From: Streptococcus downei MFe28
Lineage (GTDB): Bacteria; Bacillota; Bacilli; Lactobacillales; Streptococcaceae
Length of the DNA stretch: 64,000 nucleotides
Reading direction: 5' to 3'
NCBI RefSeq assembly: GCF_900459175.1
Contig: NZ_UHFA01000002.1
Coordinates: 806,001-870,000, forward strand
Shown: one piece after another, positions 32,849-41,155 of the stretch
Layout of the letters: every line of letters begins with the position of its first letter
How positions within the stretch are numbered: the first letter of the stretch is position 1
Made by a program: the position numbers and the translations under genes
Notes under the pieces: generated by a model
The model's database searches: none
What the model saw: the letters and a program-made list of their open reading frames with translations, nothing else
What the model was told of the DNA's origin: nothing

Positions 32849-33586
32849 ATGAGTGAGACCTACGAAAAATTCGCATCGGTTTACGATGCCATTATGGATG
32901 ATAGCCTTTATGACAAGTGGACGGACTTTTCCCTCCGCCACTTTCCTAAGGGCAAGAAAAAATTGTTAGAATTAGCCTGTGGGACAGGGATTCAGTCCCT
33001 ACGATTTGCTCAGGTTGGTTATGAGGTGACTGGCCTTGATCTCAGTCAGGAAATGCTGGACCTGGCTCAAAAAAGAGCTCAAGCTGCCAGCCAGACTATT
33101 TCCTTCATCCAGGGCAACATGTTAGACCTTTCCCAGGCTGGCACTTATGATTTGGTGACCTGCTATTCGGACTCCATCTGTTACATGAAGGACGAGGTTG
33201 ATGTCGGCGATGTCTTCCAGCAGGTCTATAATCAGCTTAATGACGGTGGTGTCTTTATCTTTGACGTCCACTCCACCTATCAGACGGATGAAGTTTTTCC
33301 GGGCTATGCCTACCATGAGAATGCTGAGGACTTTGCCATGGTCTGGGACACCTATGCCGATGAGGCGCCTCACTCGGTGGTCCATGAGCTAACTTTTTTC
33401 ATTGAGGACCAGGATGGGCGCTTCACCCGTTATGATGAAGTGCATGAAGAGCGAACCTATGAAATCTTGACTTACGATATTCTCTTGGAACAGGCTGGCT
33501 TTAAAATCCGCAAGGTCTATGCTGATTTTACAGACCAGGAGCCCACAGAGACCAGTAGACGTTGGTTCTTTGTGGCGGAGAAGTAG
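32849..33586 (+). CDS. class I SAM-dependent methyltransferase
   Basis: 245 aa from ATG 32849, with GGAGGA 5 bp upstream; a longer GTG start at 32837 overlaps that site. The SAM-binding motif ELACGTGIQSLRFAQ (about residues 36-50) and TGLDLSQEMLDLA (motif II) are present. Target unknown. This gene normally lies between rsfS and tmcAL in streptococci; here an HTH-Fic gene separates it from tmcAL. Confidence 0.88.
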   Translation: MSETYEKFASVYDAIMDDSLYDKWTDFSLRHFPKGKKKLLELACGTGIQSLRFAQVGYEVTGLDLSQEMLDLAQKRAQAASQTISFIQGNMLDLSQAGTYDLVTCYSDSICYMKDEVDVGDVFQQVYNQLNDGGVFIFDVHSTYQTDEVFPGYAYHENAEDFAMVWDTYADEAPHSVVHELTFFIEDQDGRFTRYDEVHEERTYEILTYDILLEQAGFKIRKVYADFTDQEPTETSRRWFFVAEK

Positions 33587-33612
33587 AAAAGATAACCTCA
33601 ACTTGTCCATCT

Positions 33613-33642
33613 AACTCAGTACTAAAGGGTGCTGAGTTTTTC
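33613..33642 (+). terminator. terminator after the methyltransferase
   Basis: AACTCAG (33613-33619) pairs with CTGAGTT (33632-33638), followed by TTTTCT. Confidence 0.8.
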
Positions 33643-33646
33643 TATC

Positions 33647-33718
33647 GTTCCGTTAATCCTAAAATGTTGTTCCGTTAAATCAGCTATCCTTCCGAACTAT
33701 GCTATAATATTAACCATA
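33647..33718 (+). promoter_or_regulatory. Fic gene promoter with twin direct repeats
   Basis: Extended -10 TGCTATAAT (TATAAT 33713-33718). Upstream, GTTCCGTTAATC (33647-33658) and GTTCCGTTAAATC (33669-33681) are direct repeats spaced 22 bp apart, two helical turns, so they could be bound on one face by a dimer such as the Fic protein's own HTH (inference). Confidence 0.55.
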
Positions 33719-33743
33719 TAAAGAGGTGAATGGAGGGATGTCT

Positions 33744-34646
33744 ATGTATATGACAGTAAAGCAGGCCGCTGAATTGTGGGGGATTTCGGATCGTCGTGTA
33801 CGGGCATTATGCAGTCAAGGAAAGATTCTAGGTGCTATTCATGAAGGTCGACTGTGGAAAATTCCTTTAAATGCTAAGAAACCTGTTGATAGCCGTTATA
33901 AAAAGTCGAATAGCCTTCTAAAACAGATCGCTAAAAAAATGGACCAGTTACCAAGTTTGCGTCCCCTGACTAGCGGAGAAGTAGAACGTCTTAATGAAGA
34001 ATTTACGGTAGAATATACCTACAATTCAAATGCTATTGAAGGAAATACTCTGACACTACGTGAAACTGATTTGGTGTTACGTGGTTTGACAATCAACCAG
34101 AAACCTCTCAAAGATCACATGGAGGCTATTGGTCATCGTGAAGCTTTCCAATATGTTCAAAGTTTGGTTGCTGAAGGACAACCTTTGACTGAGAGAGTTA
34201 TTAAAGACATTCACCATCTGGTCTTGTCTGATAAGAAGGATGATAGGGGTACCTATCGTAAAGTTCCTGTTCGTATTATGGGAGCCAGCAACGAGCCTGC
34301 CCAACCCTATATGATTCGTCCTATGATGGAGCAGTTGTTAGAGAGATATGTTAGTAGCCATGATAATATTGTGGCAAAGTTGGCTAGATTTCATCTCGAA
34401 TTTGAAAGTATTCATCCCTTCATTGATGGGAATGGACGTACAGGAAGACTTCTTGTTAACTTAGAGTTGATGAAGGCCGGTTATCCACCAATTGATATCA
34501 AATTTACAGACAGGCTTGCTTATTATCAAGCTTTTGAGGAGTTTCATGCCAAAGGAAGCATAGACTCAATGGAGAATCTTTTTGCACGATATATTAATGA
34601 GCGTTTGGATAGCTATTTAACGATTCTCTCGGCAGAAAATCCTTGA
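33744..34646 (+). CDS. HTH-Fic protein (AMP transferase-like)
   Basis: 300 aa. An N-terminal excisionase/MerR-like HTH (MTVKQAAELWGISDRRVRAL, residues 3-22) is followed by a Fic domain. The catalytic loop HPFIDGNGRTGR (residues 224-235) is complete, and the inhibitory helix motif SNAIEG (95-100) lies N-terminal, making it an autoinhibited class II Fic enzyme that transfers AMP or another nucleotide group to a protein. Start at 33744 uses GGAGGG; 33738 and 33726 are alternatives. It has its own promoter between the methyltransferase and tmcAL and looks inserted. Confidence 0.85.
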   Translation: MYMTVKQAAELWGISDRRVRALCSQGKILGAIHEGRLWKIPLNAKKPVDSRYKKSNSLLKQIAKKMDQLPSLRPLTSGEVERLNEEFTVEYTYNSNAIEGNTLTLRETDLVLRGLTINQKPLKDHMEAIGHREAFQYVQSLVAEGQPLTERVIKDIHHLVLSDKKDDRGTYRKVPVRIMGASNEPAQPYMIRPMMEQLLERYVSSHDNIVAKLARFHLEFESIHPFIDGNGRTGRLLVNLELMKAGYPPIDIKFTDRLAYYQAFEEFHAKGSIDSMENLFARYINERLDSYLTILSAENP

Positions 34647-34779
34647 AAAACCTAATTGAATGCGGGCTAAAATCCTAGTAAAAAAGAGAATCGTCCTCGT
34701 GTCCGAGTGACGCTTGCGTCCGATTCCTATTTTTATACGGATTTCTTAACGCCCTTATATCTTGCGAAAGGAGCATCAC

Positions 34780-35880
34780 TTGACAGTTACCGGTATTATC
34801 GCAGAGTTCAATCCCTTCCACAATGGTCATCGTCACCTTCTGGAGCAGAGCCAGGGCGTGACTGTCGTCGCCATGTCGGGCAATTTCGTCCAGCGGGGCG
34901 AGCCTGCCCTGATTGATAAGTGGACTAGGGCTCAGATGGCTTTGGAAAATGGTGCTGACCTCGTGGTTGAGCTTCCCTTTTTGGTAGCCGTTCAATCGGC
35001 CGATTACTTTGCCCAAGGAGGCATTGACATTTTAGCTAAGCTGGGGATAGAGCAAGTCGTGTTCGGTACAGAAGAAATGATTGACTACCAGCAGCTCTCA
35101 CAAATCTATGCCAAAAATTCTCAGGAAATGGAAGCCTATCTGGCTAGTTTGCCAGATAAGCTGACCTACCCGCAAAAGACACAGGAAATGTGGGAAGTCT
35201 TCGCAGGAGTGAATTTTACAGGCAAGACCCCCAACCATATTTTGGGGCTGGCCTATGCCAAGGCAGTAGCCAAGAGAGGCCTTGCCCTCAGACCGATCCA
35301 GCGATTGGGCGCCGGTTATCACTCCGAAAGCAAGTCCGAGCAGATTGCCTCGGCGACCGCTATTCGCAAGCACCTGGACGACCGAGATTTCCTAGCCCAG
35401 ACCGTTCCCGACAGCCAGTTCTTGGAACAAGCCAGCAAGGTTGTCTGGGCCGACTATTTCCCCTTGCTCAGATATCAGATTCTGACCAATCCCGACCTGA
35501 CTAAGATTTTTCAGGTTAATGAGGAATTGGCCAGCCGCATTAGCTCAGCCATAAAAGAAGTAACCAGCCTGGACGAATTAGTGGAGCTGGTGGCCACCAA
35601 GCGCTATACCAAGGCCAGAATCCGCAGGGTTCTGACCTATATTCTGGTCCAGGCGCAAGAAAGCCCCCTGCCCCAAGTCATCCATGTCCTGGGCTTCACC
35701 AAAAAAGGTCAGGATTATCTCAAGACCATCAAGGGCCAAGTCCAACTGGTCAGCCGCATCGGCAAGGAGCCTTGGGACGACCTGAGCCAAAAAGCCGACG
35801 CAGTCTACCAGATCGGCAACTCCGCTATCAAAGAGCAAAACTGGGGCCGGGTGCCGGTGAGGATAGAAGAGGAGAACTAA
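34780..35880 (+). CDS. tmcAL: tRNA(Met) cytidine acetate ligase
   Basis: 366 aa (formerly YlbM). It activates acetate with ATP and acetylates C34 of elongator tRNA(Met). The nucleotidyltransferase-like N-terminus [20 protein letters not shown] contains the HxGH motif; [16 protein letters not shown] and VFGTEEM follow. Start is TTG at 34780 with AAAGGAG 7 bp upstream, matching the family; an upstream TTG at 34762 lacks a site. The stop is one base before the antitoxin gene. Confidence 0.92.
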   Translation: MTVTGIIAEFNPFHNGHRHLLEQSQGVTVVAMSGNFVQRGEPALIDKWTRAQMALENGADLVVELPFLVAVQSADYFAQGGIDILAKLGIEQVVFGTEEMIDYQQLSQIYAKNSQEMEAYLASLPDKLTYPQKTQEMWEVFAGVNFTGKTPNHILGLAYAKAVAKRGLALRPIQRLGAGYHSESKSEQIASATAIRKHLDDRDFLAQTVPDSQFLEQASKVVWADYFPLLRYQILTNPDLTKIFQVNEELASRISSAIKEVTSLDELVELVATKRYTKARIRRVLTYILVQAQESPLPQVIHVLGFTKKGQDYLKTIKGQVQLVSRIGKEPWDDLSQKADAVYQIGNSAIKEQNWGRVPVRIEEEN

Positions 35881-35881
35881 C

Positions 35882-36127
35882 ATGGAAACAATAAGTTTTG
35901 ATGAATTTAAAGATGATATAGAAGCCTACATGAAGCAGGTCAACCGGACTGTCCAACCGATAGTAGTAACCTCTGAAGATGAAATGCAAGATGTCGTCAT
36001 CCTATTAAAGAAGGAGTGGGATGGCTACCAGTCAACCTGGGAGATTTCTCAAAACAAATACCTGTCAGATAAAATTATTGCAGGCTTAGCCGAAGCTAGA
36101 AGTGGTAAAGCCAAGGAGAGATTATGA
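35882..36127 (+). CDS. orphan Phd/YefM-like antitoxin
   Basis: 81 aa. The start METISFDEFKDDIEAYMKQV, then PIVVTSEDEMQDVVILLKKEWDGYQ, matches the Phd/YefM fold (beta-sheet DNA-binding dimer with a C-terminal toxin-binding tail). No toxin gene follows: after the stop an ATGATGACC frame ends at once in TAG, inside a terminator hairpin. It starts one base after tmcAL and may be translationally coupled to it. It may be the survivor of a toxin-antitoxin pair, or a solitary regulator. Confidence 0.75.
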   Translation: METISFDEFKDDIEAYMKQVNRTVQPIVVTSEDEMQDVVILLKKEWDGYQSTWEISQNKYLSDKIIAGLAEARSGKAKERL

Positions 36128-36130
36128 TGA

Positions 36131-36154
36131 CCTAGTTAGTGCTAGGTTTTTTTT
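36131..36154 (+). terminator. terminator after the orphan antitoxin
   Basis: CCTAG (36131-36135) pairs with CTAGG (36142-36146), followed by eight T. Confidence 0.75.
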
Positions 36155-36192
36155 GATATACTTAAACCAATTAAATGATAAGGAGTTTCTGA

Positions 36193-36544
36193 GTGAAAGA
36201 AAAAAGTAAAATTGTGAAGGGGTTAAAATGGATTTTTGAAAAAGGTAGTTGGAATGGTGATATTAGACTTTTTGAATTTGTAAAATGGCTATTTTCTATG
36301 GTTTGGTTCTGCTATTTCTTGATAGAATTTATAAGAACAAATGTTATTCTAGAAACACTTAACCATTTCTTGTATAGTCTAGTGTCCAAATGTGATTTCA
36401 TCAAAAGATTTTGAAATCAGAGTTCATGTATTGATGGTAATAACTGTTGTGTACTTGCTCTGTGTTTTAGTGAGCAAGTACACAACTTTAAATAAAAAAT
36501 ATCAATTATTGCCTTTTGAATTAAATGACGAATTTGTGAAATAA
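36193..36544 (+). pseudogene. small two-helix membrane protein, apparently frameshifted
   Basis: GTG at 36193 with AAGGAG upstream opens a 73-codon frame. It has one hydrophobic segment (LFSMVWFCYFLIEFI) and stops at 36414. A second frame, open from about 36382, continues ISSKDFEIRVHVLMVITVVYLLCVLVSKYT and ends at TAA 36542-36544. Joined by one frameshift near 36380 they give a plausible protein of about 115 aa with two membrane helices. A perfect 15-bp hairpin (36446-36460 with 36472-36486) lies inside the second part. Family unknown. A reading as two overlapping small genes is less likely. Confidence 0.5.
36446..36486. repeat. perfect 15-bp inverted repeat
   Basis: GTTGTGTACTTGCTC (36446-36460) and its exact complement (36472-36486) are separated by an 11-base loop. 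It lies within the second half of the broken membrane gene; T-poor downstream sequence makes it a weak terminator. Confidence 0.8.
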
Positions 36545-36616
36545 AAAAATTGAAATATTTCGGCGACAAAGAATTATTTGATATACTGGAAGTATCATTT
36601 GGAAAGTAGGTTATAC

Positions 36617-37444
36617 ATGTTTCGGAAATTAACCCTGTATATTTTTTTGTTTCTTTCAGCTATTGGCCTGACTCATGATACCCAATCATACACTTCAGGT
36701 GCTCTGTCTGGTTCAGCTTACAGTATAATTGGGCTATCAACACTCATTGCTCTATGCTATATCGTTCCATCTTTATTTCTTATTAATCACTTAGGTAAAA
36801 AATGGCAGGTTAGACCACTTGTGCTAGTCTTTGCCCTAATTGGTGGTCTCTTTATAACAGGATGGATAGCTGGTTATGCCAATACCTTTTCTCATGAATG
36901 GGTAACGGCCCACCTATCTTCAAAAAATTTTTTCTATCGTTTTGAAGATGCCATTATGGCTCCTCTTGTTGAGGAGCCTCTCAAACTGGCAGCTTTTCTC
37001 TTTGCTATCTATATGGTACCAACAAAAAGTTACAAAGGGCTCTTACTAGTTGCTATTACAACTGGTATAGGTTTTCAGATTAGTGAGGATTTCTCCTATA
37101 TCCTTTCAGATTTAGCTGATGGTTTTTCTTATACGATTTCGGGAATCCTTGGCCGCAGTATTGGGGCAGTATCGTCTCACTGGCTTTATACGTCCTTTCT
37201 TGCTATGGGGCTAGTCCTGATATGGCATTCATGTCAAAAGGCTATTAATCAAAAATACTGCCTTATTGGCTTCCTTTATGCCTGTGGTGCTTTTGCTACT
37301 CATTTTGCTTGGAACTCACCTCTTCGAAATTTAGAAAGTAATTTTCCATGGGCATCAGGCCTTCTTATTTCAATTAATCTTTTCTTCTTCATTATGCTTT
37401 ATCAACTTCTATCTAAGCTTGATGAAGAAAATAGCAATAGTTAA
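36617..37444 (+). CDS. PrsW-like intramembrane metalloprotease
   Basis: 275 aa with about eight membrane helices. Family motifs are PLVEEPLKLAAF (Glu119-Glu120), FQISEDFSYIL (Glu157) and GAVSSHWLYTSF (His188), the expected zinc-site pattern of PrsW/CAAX-related proteases. The start at 36617 is chosen over an upstream TTG (36578) because a likely -10 (TATACT in TTGATATACT) overlaps the latter. Substrate unknown; PrsW enzymes cleave anti-sigma factors in other genera, whereas streptococcal relatives are often linked to bacteriocin or surface functions. It stands next to a broken membrane gene. Confidence 0.83.
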   Translation: MFRKLTLYIFLFLSAIGLTHDTQSYTSGALSGSAYSIIGLSTLIALCYIVPSLFLINHLGKKWQVRPLVLVFALIGGLFITGWIAGYANTFSHEWVTAHLSSKNFFYRFEDAIMAPLVEEPLKLAAFLFAIYMVPTKSYKGLLLVAITTGIGFQISEDFSYILSDLADGFSYTISGILGRSIGAVSSHWLYTSFLAMGLVLIWHSCQKAINQKYCLIGFLYACGAFATHFAWNSPLRNLESNFPWASGLLISINLFFFIMLYQLLSKLDEENSNS

Positions 37445-37509
37445 AGCACTAATCAAAACCACCCGTGAGAATGATATGAGTCTGGGACAAAACTATCCCT
37501 AAGCCAACG

Positions 37510-37541
37510 AAAAAGCAACGGTTTTGATGCCGTTGCTTTTT
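37510..37541 (+). terminator. terminator after the PrsW-like gene
   Basis: A 12-bp stem AAAAAGCAACGG/CCGTTGCTTTTT (37510-37521 with 37530-37541). It separates the protease from the clpL promoter. Confidence 0.9.
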
Positions 37542-37601
37542 GCTTTACATAGGTAGTCAAGAAAATATTTTCTAAAAAGATCAAAAAAAGTCGAAAAAAC
37601 T

Positions 37602-37631
37602 ATTGACCTTTCCTGACCAAAGTGATATAGT
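37602..37631 (+). promoter_or_regulatory. clpL promoter with CtsR box 1
   Basis: -35 TTGACC (37603-37608), 17-bp spacer, -10 TATAGT (37626-37631). ATTGACC-TTT-CCTGACC (37602-37618) is, on the minus strand, GGTCAGG-AAA-GGTCAAT, close to the CtsR consensus RGTCAAA-NAN-RGTCAAA, and it overlaps the -35. Confidence 0.8.
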
Positions 37632-37666
37632 AATATCACAGGGTTGGAGATGAGAGGAGAACCCTG

Positions 37667-37699
37667 ATGAAGAAACTGACAGTGCGTCGCAAAAATTGA
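37667..37699 (+). CDS. possible 10-codon upstream ORF in the clpL leader
   Basis: ATG at 37667 encodes MKKLTVRRKN and stops at TGA 37697-37699. Its ribosome site GAGAGGAG (37652-37659) lies in the loop of a 7-bp hairpin CAGGGTT/AACCCTG (37639-37645 with 37660-37666) placed at the very 5' end of the expected transcript. It could be a leader peptide sensing translation or temperature, or a chance ORF. Confidence 0.4.
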   Translation: MKKLTVRRKN

Positions 37700-37818
37700 A
37701 AGAGGCTAAAAAGCTAGGGAAAAGATGAGCTTCTAGAAATTAGGGCTTTCTATCTCTTCCCAATTCTATACGGTTTTCTTTCGCCCTTTCAAGCTTGGCC
37801 TTTTATTTTTAAGCCAAA

Positions 37819-37835
37819 GGTCAAAGAAGGTCAGA
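37819..37835 (+). promoter_or_regulatory. CtsR box 2 in clpL leader
   Basis: GGTCAAA-GAA-GGTCAGA matches the CtsR heptad repeat at nearly every position. It lies about 180 bp downstream of the promoter, within the transcribed leader. Confidence 0.7.
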
Positions 37836-37885
37836 ACCGATTTCTCATTCTAAGAGTAAGGTTCTGAAAAAATTTTTGGACAAAA

Positions 37886-37902
37886 AGTCAGTAATAGTCA
37901 AA
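37886..37902 (+). promoter_or_regulatory. CtsR box 3 in clpL leader
   Basis: AGTCAGT-AAT-AGTCAAA, two heptads spaced by 3 bp, lies 34 bp before the clpL start. A hairpin TCAGAACC/GGTTCTGA (37831-37838 with 37860-37867) lies between boxes 2 and 3. Confidence 0.6.
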
Positions 37903-37935
37903 AAACAAAAATAGGAAAAGTAAAGAGGTACTATT

Positions 37936-40035
37936 ATGAACAACAATTTTGGATTTAACAATATGGACGACATTTTCAATCAATTGATGGGTAACATGGG
38001 CGGTTTCAATTCGGAAACCCGGCGTTACCGCATCAACGGTCGGGAGGTTACTCCTGAAGAATTTAATTATTATCGGCAAACAGGTCACTTGCCTAGTCAA
38101 GAGGCCGTGCAAGAAGGGGCGTCTCAAGCCAGTCAAGGTCAACTTAAACAAGATGGGATTCTGGCTAAGCTCGGTCGCAACTTGACCGAAGAAGCCCGCC
38201 AAGGTAAGCTGGATCCTGTCATCGGTCGTAATCAAGAAATTCAAGATACCGCTGAAATTCTGGCGCGTCGGACTAAGAACAATCCTGTCCTGGTCGGTGA
38301 TGCTGGGGTTGGTAAGACTGCGGTTGTTGAAGGGCTAGCTCAAGCTATTGTGGCAGGTGATGTGCCTGCTTCCATCAAGAACAAGGAAATCATTTCCATC
38401 GATATTTCTGGTTTGGAAGCTGGAACCCAATACCGCGGCGCCTTTGAAGAAAATATTCAAAAATTGATGGACGAGGTCAAGCAAGCAGGCAATATCATTC
38501 TCTTCTTTGACGAAATTCACCAAATTTTGGGAGCTGGTAGTACTGGTGATGGTCAAGGCTCCAAGGGTCTAGCTGACATTATCAAGCCTGCCCTTTCTCG
38601 GGGTGAGTTGACGGTTATTGGGGCAACGACCCAGGATGAATACCGCAACACTATTTTGAAGAATGCTGCTCTGGCTCGTCGTTTCAACGAAGTTAAGGTT
38701 AATGCCCCATCGGCAGAAGATACTTTTGCCATTCTCCAAGGGATTAAACCTCTCTATGAGCAACACCACAATGTGGAACTGCCCGATAGCGTTTTAAAGG
38801 CTGCGGTGGACTATTCTATCCAATATATGCCGCAAAGAGCTCTGCCTGATAAGGCTATTGACTTGGTCGATGTGACGGCTGCCCACTTGGCGGCCCAACA
38901 CCCAGCGACTGATCTTAAGACCTTGGAAGCCGATATTGCTAAGGCCCGTGATTGCCAACAGGCAGCCGCTGACAAGGAAGATTATGAAGCGGCCTTGGCT
39001 GAAAAGGTGAAAATTGATGACTTGCAAAAGCAAATTGACAACCATACTGAAAATCAAAAGGTTGTGGCAAGTGTCAATGATGTGGCTCAAGCGGTCGAAC
39101 GGATGACGGGGATTCCTGTTTCGCAAATGGGGGCCAGCGATATTGAACGCCTGAAAGAAATGGGTAGTCGACTCAAAGGCAAGGTTATCGGTCAAGATGA
39201 AGCTGTTCAGGCTGTCAGCAAGGCCATTCGCCGTAATCGGGCTGGCTTTGATGAAGGCAACCGCCCAATCGGTAGCTTCCTCTTTGTCGGACCTACTGGG
39301 GTTGGTAAGACCGAATTGGCTAAACAATTGGCACTGGATATGTTTGGGACCAAGGATGCGGTTATTCGTTTGGATATGTCTGAATATAGCGATCGGACAG
39401 CGGTTTCCAAGTTGATTGGGACAACGGCTGGTTATGTGGGTTACGATGACAACTCTAACACTCTGACCGAACGGGTTCGTCGCAATCCCTATTCCATTAT
39501 CCTCCTTGATGAAATTGAAAAGGCCGACCCACAAGTCATTACCTTACTCTTGCAAGTTTTGGATGATGGTCGCCTGACCGATGGTCAAGGGAATACCGTC
39601 AACTTCAAGAATACCGTGATTATTGCTACCTCTAATGCCGGCTATAGCTTTGGTGCTCTGCCAGAAGATGGAAAGGAAGTTAGCCTGCGAGACAAATTAG
39701 CGCCATTCTTCCGTCCAGAATTCCTCAACCGTTTCAATGGGGTGATTGAATTCTCCCATTTGACTAAAGAAGATTTGAAGGAAATCGTTGATTTGATGCT
39801 GGATGAAGTTAACCGCACCTTGGCTAAGAAGGGCTTGACCTTGGAAGTCAGCGATGCTGCCAAGGCCTACCTGATTGAAGAAGGTTACGATGAAGCCATG
39901 GGGGCACGACCTCTGCGTCGGGTCATCGAAGGCCAAATTCGTGACAAGGTAACCGACTTCTATCTGGACCACCTTGATGTCAAGGCTCTCAAGGCCGATA
40001 TGGTCGACGGTCAGTTGGTCATTTCGCAAGCCTAA
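37936..40035 (+). CDS. clpL: ATP-dependent Clp ATPase ClpL
   Basis: 699 aa, the usual ClpL size. The short Asn/Gly-rich N-terminus ([20 protein letters not shown]) lacks the Clp-N repeats. Two AAA+ modules follow: Walker A GDAGVGKT (121-128) with FFDEIH, and GPTGVGKT with [10 protein letters not shown], separated by a UVR-like middle segment ([19 protein letters not shown]). ClpL is a chaperone/disaggregase induced by heat and other stress under CtsR control in streptococci. The CtsR boxes upstream agree. Ribosome site AAAGAGG. Confidence 0.96.
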   Translation: MNNNFGFNNMDDIFNQLMGNMGGFNSETRRYRINGREVTPEEFNYYRQTGHLPSQEAVQEGASQASQGQLKQDGILAKLGRNLTEEARQGKLDPVIGRNQEIQDTAEILARRTKNNPVLVGDAGVGKTAVVEGLAQAIVAGDVPASIKNKEIISIDISGLEAGTQYRGAFEENIQKLMDEVKQAGNIILFFDEIHQILGAGSTGDGQGSKGLADIIKPALSRGELTVIGATTQDEYRNTILKNAALARRFNEVKVNAPSAEDTFAILQGIKPLYEQHHNVELPDSVLKAAVDYSIQYMPQRALPDKAIDLVDVTAAHLAAQHPATDLKTLEADIAKARDCQQAAADKEDYEAALAEKVKIDDLQKQIDNHTENQKVVASVNDVAQAVERMTGIPVSQMGASDIERLKEMGSRLKGKVIGQDEAVQAVSKAIRRNRAGFDEGNRPIGSFLFVGPTGVGKTELAKQLALDMFGTKDAVIRLDMSEYSDRTAVSKLIGTTAGYVGYDDNSNTLTERVRRNPYSIILLDEIEKADPQVITLLLQVLDDGRLTDGQGNTVNFKNTVIIATSNAGYSFGALPEDGKEVSLRDKLAPFFRPEFLNRFNGVIEFSHLTKEDLKEIVDLMLDEVNRTLAKKGLTLEVSDAAKAYLIEEGYDEAMGARPLRRVIEGQIRDKVTDFYLDHLDVKALKADMVDGQLVISQA

Positions 40036-40096
40036 GACTTGGGTTTTGACCTTGCGCTTAGCCTTTATTGATGGTCTAGTCCAAAGTCGTTCACGG

Positions 40097-40128
40097 AACT
40101 CTCACTCCAATGGGGTGGGAGTTTTTTT
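40097..40128 (+). terminator. terminator after clpL
   Basis: A 12-bp stem AACTCTCACTCC/GGGGTGGGAGTT (40097-40108 with 40112-40123, with wobbles) is followed by TTTTTT. A near copy of the hairpin (CTCTCACTCCAATGGAGTGG) occurs at about 41058-41080. Confidence 0.85.
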
Positions 40129-40172
40129 AAAAAATGTTATACTGGATATACAAGACATACAGGAGGTCTAAC

Positions 40173-40466
40173 ATGGAAACTTTGGCTAAAAACTCTCAAT
40201 TCACTTTTCGGACAAATGAAAAACTCTTGGCTCAAGCAAAGGAGATAGTGAAGGAAGAGAATATGAATATGAGCGCCCTTTTTAACAAAGTTTTAGAAAC
40301 CGTAGTTGAAGAGGATGGGGTTCCCGCTGGATTTTTGACAGATGAAAAAAGCAGGCATCAAAAGATTCTCGATGACCTCTATGGTGAAATTCAGCAGGCC
40401 TATGATAGCTATAAAACTGGCTTAGCAAAACCAATTGATGAGGTCTTTGAGAAGTATGGCCTATAA
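40173..40466 (+). CDS. type II antitoxin, RelB/DinJ family
   Basis: 97 aa from ATG 40173 with AGGAGG upstream; earlier in-frame starts lack a site. The N-terminal ribbon-helix-helix (NSQFTFRTNEKLLAQAKEIVKEENMNMSAL) binds DNA as a dimer. The C-terminal half wraps the toxin. Extended -10 TGTTATACT lies about 40 bp upstream. It overlaps the toxin gene by 11 bp, the usual coupled arrangement, and probably represses its own promoter. Confidence 0.85.
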   Translation: METLAKNSQFTFRTNEKLLAQAKEIVKEENMNMSALFNKVLETVVEEDGVPAGFLTDEKSRHQKILDDLYGEIQQAYDSYKTGLAKPIDEVFEKYGL

Positions 40467-40779
40467 GATTGTAATAACACCAGAAGCTGAGGAAGATTTG
40501 GATCAAATTTATAGCTATATTAGCCAGCATTTTCTTTCTGTCCAGGCAGCTGACGGGACTTTGGCAAACATTAAAAAAACGATTGTGAAATTATTGGAAA
40601 TCCCTGATTTAGGGATTGACGTCTCTAATCGTTTAGGGAGAGTCTTTTCCGAAAGTCATCGCTTGAGAATGATTCTGGCCGGCAATTATCTTGTCTTTTA
40701 TATTGTAGACCAATCATCCATTGTCATTCTGCGAGTTTTGTACCAAAAGCGAAATTGGATTGAACTCTTTAAAAAGTAA
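40456..40779 (+). CDS. type II toxin, RelE/ParE superfamily
   Basis: 107 aa from ATG 40456 (AYKIVITPEAEEDLDQIYSYI). The fold signature includes GRVFSESHRLRMILAGNYLVFYIVD and VLRVLYQKRNW at the C-terminus. RelE members cleave mRNA on ribosomes and ParE members poison gyrase; the sequence alone does not settle which. The antitoxin overlaps its start. Both genes look intact. Confidence 0.85.
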   Translation: MAYKIVITPEAEEDLDQIYSYISQHFLSVQAADGTLANIKKTIVKLLEIPDLGIDVSNRLGRVFSESHRLRMILAGNYLVFYIVDQSSIVILRVLYQKRNWIELFKK

Positions 40780-40803
40780 ATTTTCCAATGTCAGGTTATG
40801 TTA

Positions 40804-41054
40804 AAACTCAATAAAAATCAAAAATAGCTAAGGCAAGGAGCAATGACATCAAGTCACTAAAGTGACTGATGTCAAACGGCAATCTCTATAGCGATTGCCT
40901 AGCTCCCTTACTAACCTCACAAAGTTGGTAAAATCGACCAACTTTGTGAGGTGTCGCATGAACTTAAGACGGCTCAAAAGGTCTGGGAGACCTTTTGAGG
41001 TTGAAAATAGGGAAAGTGAGTTAACGATGGATAGTTTTGATTTTTGAAGAGTAT
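40804..41054 (-). repeat. BOX-like repeat element, copy 2, long form with four hairpins
   Basis: The ends match copies 1 and 3 in inverted orientation relative to copy 1. Inside are four inverted repeats: TGACATCA-GTCACT (about 40843-40874), GGCAATC (about 40879-40900), a perfect 16-bp ACCTCACAAAGTTGGT (about 40915-40953), and CTCAAAAGGTCT (about 40974-41000). The last is shared with copy 1. It separates the toxin gene from the NmrA-like gene. Confidence 0.85.
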
Positions 41055-41155
41055 AAGCTCTCACTCCAATGGAGTGGGAGTTCTTTGCGACCAAAATTCG
41101 GACAGGCCATCTGGGGCGCGCTATAATGAAGGAAAAATAGAAGTGAGGAGACCCT

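Noticed and set aside
37579..37595. Additional CtsR box upstream of the clpL promoter (GATCAAA-AAA-AGTCGAA)
   Set aside because: Both heptads carry mismatches in the core GTCA; A-rich context makes chance likely.
38794..39534. Long 246-codon minus-strand ORF inside clpL
   Set aside because: It is the antisense shadow of a well-conserved ClpL coding region and has no family match.
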